Assembly (NCBI RefSeq): GCF_008642335.1
Contig: NZ_CP029191.1
Coordinates: 4,216,001-4,280,000, forward strand
DNA: 64,000 bases
Reading direction: 5' to 3'
Origin: Streptomyces venezuelae
GTDB taxonomy: Bacteria > Actinomycetota > Actinomycetes > Streptomycetales > Streptomycetaceae
How positions within the stretch are numbered: position 1 is the stretch's first letter; every line of letters starts with the position of its first letter. Of the stretch, positions 60,817 through 64,000 are shown one piece after another. Both the position numbers and the translations under genes were made by a program. The notes beneath the pieces are model-generated. The model was given only the letters and a program-made list of their open reading frames with translations, had not been told where the DNA came from and searched no databases.

Positions 60817-61356
60817 CTACGGGAGCGGGGACGGCGGGCGCAGCCAGCCCTCCTTGCGCGGCGCGAACTCGCCGAGCTTCGTCCAGTCCCACGACTGCAG
60901 CACCTCCCGCCCCCGGTCGTCGTCCGGCCTGATGACGGCGACGACGACGTCCGACGTGTGCCGGGTGAGGAGCAGCGTCCGCAGCCGGTACGCGACGTCC
61001 GAGCCGCGCTCAGCGGGCGCCACCATCACCTCGCTCAGCAGGAACACCCGCCCCGAAGTGGTCTGTTCGACGACGGCGGGGGACAGGACGTGGCGGAACG
61101 CCTCCCACCACTCGCCGCCCCGCTCGGTGCGGTAGCCGTAGAGGCAGCCGACCAGGTTGCCCGCGACGTGGGCCACGACCATGTCGAAGTCCGTCTGCTG
61201 TACGTCGTGTTCGAACCGGCGCAGGAAGTCCGCCCGGACGCCACCGGCCCCGCCACCGGTCTCCGCGCCACTGGTCTCCGTATAGAAGTCGGCGACGGCC
61301 TCTCGCTGCCCCTCCGCCTGCCAACGGCTCAGCCGTCGCAGGAACATCTCCGCCAT
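60817..61356 (-). CDS. GNAT-like acetyltransferase family protein
   Basis: The 179-residue product begins MAEMFLRRLSRWQAEGQREA. It contains FDMVVAHVAGNLVGCLYGYR (beta-4 and the strand before), VFLLSEVMVAPAERGSDVAY (strand into the acetyl-CoA loop), YRLRTLLLTRHTSDVVVAVI and LQSWDWTKLGEFAPRKEGWL. The Q/R-x2-G-x-G/A loop of the GNAT fold is degenerate (APAERGSDV), so CoA binding is likely but not certain. It is convergent with the methyltransferase and divergent from the sigma factor. Confidence 0.75.
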   Translation of the reverse strand: MAEMFLRRLSRWQAEGQREAVADFYTETSGAETGGGAGGVRADFLRRFEHDVQQTDFDMVVAHVAGNLVGCLYGYRTERGGEWWEAFRHVLSPAVVEQTTSGRVFLLSEVMVAPAERGSDVAYRLRTLLLTRHTSDVVVAVIRPDDDRGREVLQSWDWTKLGEFAPRKEGWLRPPSPLP

Positions 61357-61450
61357 GTGCGCCTCCCGCTCCGCCCCGTGAGGGCGACTCCCCCCGCACC
61401 CTGAATTCGCATGGTGAGCTTAATCCCGGAAGTACTGGGCAGGCGGGACA

Positions 61451-62332
61451 ATGGATATCCGGCCCGTGCCCCAGAGCGAAGGTGAACCAGTGCAGACACC
61501 CACTCAGTTGACTGAGATGTCCAGCAGCGAACTGCCGTGGGTCGAGGACGCGGGAAGCGTCGCGCCCAGGGACGCACGGGACCTGTCGAAGCTATTCTTC
61601 GACAAGCTCCAGGTCCTCGAAGAGGGCACGCACGAGTACCAGTACGCGCGCAACACCCTGATCGAGATGAACCTGTCGCTGGTGCACTTCGCGGCCGGCC
61701 GTTTCCGCGGCGGCAGCACCGACATCGACGACATCGTGCAGGTCGGCACGATCGGCCTGATCAAGGCCATCGACCGCTTCGACCTGTCCCGCGAGGTCGC
61801 GTTCAGCACCTTCGCGCTGCCGTACATCACCGGTGAGATCAAGCGGTTCTTCCGCGACACCACCTGGGCCGTGCACGTCCCGCGCCGCCTCCAGGAACTC
61901 CGCGTCGACCTGGCGAAGGCCAAGGAGGCGCTGGGCGCCGAGCTGGACCGCGAGCCCACCGTCCGTGAACTCGCGGAGCACCTCGGCCTCACCGAGCAGG
62001 AGGTCAACGACGGCCTCGTCGCCGCCAACGGCTACACCGCGGGCTCCATCGACGTCCCCGTCAGCCAGGACGACGGCTCGCAGGGCCGTGACTACGCCGA
62101 CGTGCTCGGCGAGGACGACCCCGCCCTCGACCTCTTCGAGGACCTGCACGCGCTCGCCCCGCTCATCGAGCAGCTGAACGAGCGCGAGCGGCACATCATC
62201 GAGATGCGCTTCGGCCGTGAGATGACGCAGGCCCAGATCGGCGAGGTGCTCGGGGTCTCCCAGATGCACGTCTCACGGCTCCTGACCCGCACCCTCGCCA
62301 AGCTCCGCTCCGGGCTCCTCACCGAACACTGA
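61451..62332 (+). CDS. SigB/SigF-family RNA polymerase sigma factor
   Basis: The 293-residue sigma-70 factor has regions 2 to 4: YARNTLIEMNLSLVHFAAGR, DIDDIVQVGTIGLIKAIDRF, STFALPYITGEIKRFFRD, WAVHVPRRLQELRVDLAKAK, VRELAEHLGLTEQEVNDGLV, REMTQAQIGEVLGVSQMHVS and RLLTRTLAKLRSGLLTEH. Region 1.1 is absent. The fold matches Streptomyces stress and sporulation sigma factors of the SigB/SigF group, which are controlled by anti-sigma/anti-anti-sigma cascades, but no such genes are adjacent here. The second start, GTG at 61490 with GAAGGTG, is an alternative. It ends inside the 3' end of the convergent AmaP gene. Confidence 0.93.
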   Translation: MDIRPVPQSEGEPVQTPTQLTEMSSSELPWVEDAGSVAPRDARDLSKLFFDKLQVLEEGTHEYQYARNTLIEMNLSLVHFAAGRFRGGSTDIDDIVQVGTIGLIKAIDRFDLSREVAFSTFALPYITGEIKRFFRDTTWAVHVPRRLQELRVDLAKAKEALGAELDREPTVRELAEHLGLTEQEVNDGLVAANGYTAGSIDVPVSQDDGSQGRDYADVLGEDDPALDLFEDLHALAPLIEQLNERERHIIEMRFGREMTQAQIGEVLGVSQMHVSRLLTRTLAKLRSGLLTEH

Positions 62333-62942
62333 CTCGACGGGCCGGGTTGTCCCTGCCGCGCCCGCCCGTCAGCCGTACGTCGGCGACCAGCGGGCGCGGT
62401 GACACCGCCGACCGCGCCTCGGCCACCGTCTGCCGGGCGAGGCACCGCAGCACCGCCTCCGGAGAGGCGTCCGGCGACAGGGCCAGCGTGATCCGGACAC
62501 GCACCCCTCGCGGACCCGTGCGCAAGCGCCGTCGCGGACCCCCGCGCAGCCGCACGCGCGCGTGGGCCACGCCTTCGATCCCGCGCGCCCGCTCGGTCAT
62601 CGCCGCCGCCAGCGCGGCCCCGGACAGGGTGACGTCGGGCTGCCCGAGCGGCAGTTCGCGCAGGCGCCCGCCGCGCACCTGCGCCCACGCCCACCACAGG
62701 AGCAGGAGTACGCCGACGGAGAGCCCGGCGATCACGGCCGGCGTCCACAAGGCCTGGTCCCGCCACCGTCCGAGCCGCGCCCCGTCGACCCACACCCGGT
62801 CCGCGCCGAGGCGCGGCACGTCCGACGGCAGCCGGTCGCGTACGACGTCCGTCGCGGTCGCGAGCACCGCCCCCGTGCCCAGGAGCGCCGCGCCGAGACA
62901 GAGCAGGGCGGTGCGGTTGACGCCGGTACGGAGGCCGCTCAT
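62319..62942 (-). CDS. amaP: alkaline-shock membrane anchor AmaP-like protein
   Basis: The 207-residue protein has two N-terminal membrane segments (TALLCLGAALLGTGAVLATA and TPAVIAGLSVGVLLLLWWAW) and a cytoplasmic domain (VRGGRLRELPLGQPDVTLSG, RARGIEGVAHARVRLRGGPR, RVRITLALSPDASPEAVLRC) with the fold of actinobacterial AmaP proteins, which anchor Asp23 homologues at the membrane. It overlaps the DUF6286 gene by ATGA and is the last gene of this operon in the window. Confidence 0.85.
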   Translation of the reverse strand: MSGLRTGVNRTALLCLGAALLGTGAVLATATDVVRDRLPSDVPRLGADRVWVDGARLGRWRDQALWTPAVIAGLSVGVLLLLWWAWAQVRGGRLRELPLGQPDVTLSGAALAAAMTERARGIEGVAHARVRLRGGPRRRLRTGPRGVRVRITLALSPDASPEAVLRCLARQTVAEARSAVSPRPLVADVRLTGGRGRDNPARRVSVR

Positions 62943-63874
62943 CCGTCCTCACCTCCCCGCGCGGGCGCACGCCACGCCGGTTCCGTGCGCAGCCGGACCC
63001 GCAGCCGCGGCGGCCTCGCCACCCCGCACGATGCCAGGGTCTGTTCCGCCGTCTCCGTCAACGCCGTACGGGCCGCGTCGAGTTCGCCGAAGGCGAGACC
63101 GGCGCGCACGGTGACCCTCCGCCGTCCGACCCGGACCCGCGCGCGCGTGATGCCGGGCAGGCCGGACACGGCCTCCCGCAGCAGCGCCGCCACCGTGCCC
63201 CGGTCGACGACCGCGTGGACGTCGGGCAGCGGCGGACGCATCGCGAGCCGGCCGCGGGAGCCGGGTGTGACGGCGAGGACCATCAGCCACACGCCGAGAC
63301 AGAACACCGCGAACGCCGCCGCCGCGCCCGGCCACACGCCCCGGTGCGGCCCGTGCGTGGCGAGCCACTCCATGAAGTCGGCCCGCCACCGCGCGGGTGC
63401 GCGCCCCGCCGCGTGCACGGACAGGACGTCGTACAGGAGCACGCCGCAGACGGCGGCGGCGACGAGTGCCGCCACCGCCACGGGCACGCGGCGCGCGGAC
63501 CACGGCCGCCGCGCCCGGATCCCGCCGGCGACCCCGCCTGCGACCTCCTGAGCCTCCGGCTCCCAGCCCTCCGCCGCCCGCACGCGCAGTTCACGCACCC
63601 GCACGCGCGCGGACGGCACGGCGAGACCGGTGAGCCGTGCCGTGCGGTCGGCGACGTGCGACCGGACGCGTTCGCCCGACTCGTCGAGCACCGCGGGATA
63701 GGGCAGCGTCACGGCGACGTCGACCCGGGCCCTGCGGCCGCGGACCGACGCCGTGCTCCGGTCCGTCCGCACCTCACCGGGTGCGAGCGCCTCCGTGGCG
63801 GCCCGCTCGGCGATCCGCCGCACCGCGCGGTCGGCGACCTTCGTCGCGCCGCGGTCCGCCGCGGGAACGCTCAT
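62939..63874 (-). CDS. DUF6286 protein with Asp23-like N-terminal domain
   Basis: The 311-residue product has an Asp23/Gls24-like N-terminal part (ATKVADRAVRRIAERAATEA, RARVDVAVTLPYPAVLDESG, VRVRELRVRAAEGWEP), a membrane pair (VPVAVAALVAAAVCGVLLYD, AAAAFAVFCLGVWLMVLAVT) and a second AmaP-like repeat (TVAALLREAVSGLPGITRAR, RRRVTVRAGLAFGELDAART). It sits between the AmaP gene and the truncated small gene, with ATGA overlaps on both sides, so all three are one operon for envelope stress. Confidence 0.82.
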   Translation of the reverse strand: MSVPAADRGATKVADRAVRRIAERAATEALAPGEVRTDRSTASVRGRRARVDVAVTLPYPAVLDESGERVRSHVADRTARLTGLAVPSARVRVRELRVRAAEGWEPEAQEVAGGVAGGIRARRPWSARRVPVAVAALVAAAVCGVLLYDVLSVHAAGRAPARWRADFMEWLATHGPHRGVWPGAAAAFAVFCLGVWLMVLAVTPGSRGRLAMRPPLPDVHAVVDRGTVAALLREAVSGLPGITRARVRVGRRRVTVRAGLAFGELDAARTALTETAEQTLASCGVARPPRLRVRLRTEPAWRAPARGGEDG

Positions 63875-64000
63875 CGCCGCCCCCGGTCACGGCCGCCGCC
63901 CAGGAAGCCCCGTACGTCCGTGCCGTCCTCCACGAGGCGCCCCACCACGAAGCCGACCGCGCCGAGCGCGCCGACCAGCAGGAACGCCCCGAAGCCGCCG
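63871..64000 (-). CDS. small membrane protein, 5' end beyond window
   Basis: Reverse strand: the frame runs from the window edge through GGFGAFLLVGALGAVGFVVG to RLVEDGTDVRGFLGGGRDRG and RR, stopping at TGA in 63871-63873, which overlaps the DUF6286 start. The visible 42 residues form one hydrophobic helix and a basic, Gly-rich tail. It looks like the small DUF2273-like membrane component often found in Asp23 operons, but only the C-terminal part is seen. Confidence 0.65.
   Translation of the reverse strand, partial: GGFGAFLLVGALGAVGFVVGRLVEDGTDVRGFLGGGRDRGRR

Overview
The window is a piece of a high-GC actinobacterial chromosome, almost certainly Streptomyces. Codon third positions are nearly all G or C, GTG and TTG starts are common, and genes are often coupled by 4-base ATGA or GTGA overlaps. 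The gene order clpB, pyrE, fba, kynA-kynU, purA, recR, ask-asd is the kind of conserved core order known from Streptomyces. Family markers such as DUF397, Scr1-type HTH proteins, DUF3151, AmaP/DUF6286 and YbjN also fit. I saw no tRNA, rRNA or CRISPR array.

Layout. 1-1.7 kb: a divergent locus with a LuxR-type regulator (runs off the left edge), a secreted peptide precursor carrying three tandem 10-residue DVIWSS-like units, and a translationally coupled, degenerate Rieske-like protein; this is the most unusual system in the window. 1.7-14.2 kb: core genes (F420-type oxidoreductase, HspR-controlled clpB, YbjN protein, aminotransferase, Cys/Gly-rich small protein, DUF2617, membrane spermidine-synthase-like protein, SRPBCC protein, aldose epimerase, pyrE, fba, DUF3151), with a 228-bp MITE-like element just before pyrE. 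14.4-19.5 kb: Old Yellow Enzyme, CGNR regulator, then a tryptophan-to-anthranilate operon (kynA, kynU and a probable formamidase). 19.6-25.9 kb: secreted alpha/beta hydrolase, acyltransferase and two tandem paralogous NarL-type two-component systems, then a P450 and a degenerate lipid-kinase-like protein.

28.2-38.3 kb: purA, a membrane-anchored substrate-binding protein, a Ser/Thr kinase, a MarR/DJ-1 operon with a clear palindromic operator, a DUF4956-VTC polyphosphate pair, and an OmpR-type two-component system whose likely binding repeats lie before a small exported protein gene. 38.3-47.5 kb: intergenic repeats, class III aminotransferase, GntR regulator, a glycosyltransferase/membrane fusion, a SLATT-like protein, YbaB, recR and DUF5063. 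47.5-51.7 kb is an accessory-looking island: HigBA-like toxin-antitoxin, HTH-DUF397 pair, an HTH/zinc-ribbon protein and a Uma2-family nuclease. 51.9-64 kb: the ask-asd operon, a SigE-family ECF sigma factor with a membrane partner, SURF1, an S9 peptidase, a methyltransferase, a SigB/SigF-family sigma factor and, convergent to it, an AmaP/DUF6286 envelope-stress operon cut by the right edge.

All functions are inferred from sequence read by eye; no database search was run.
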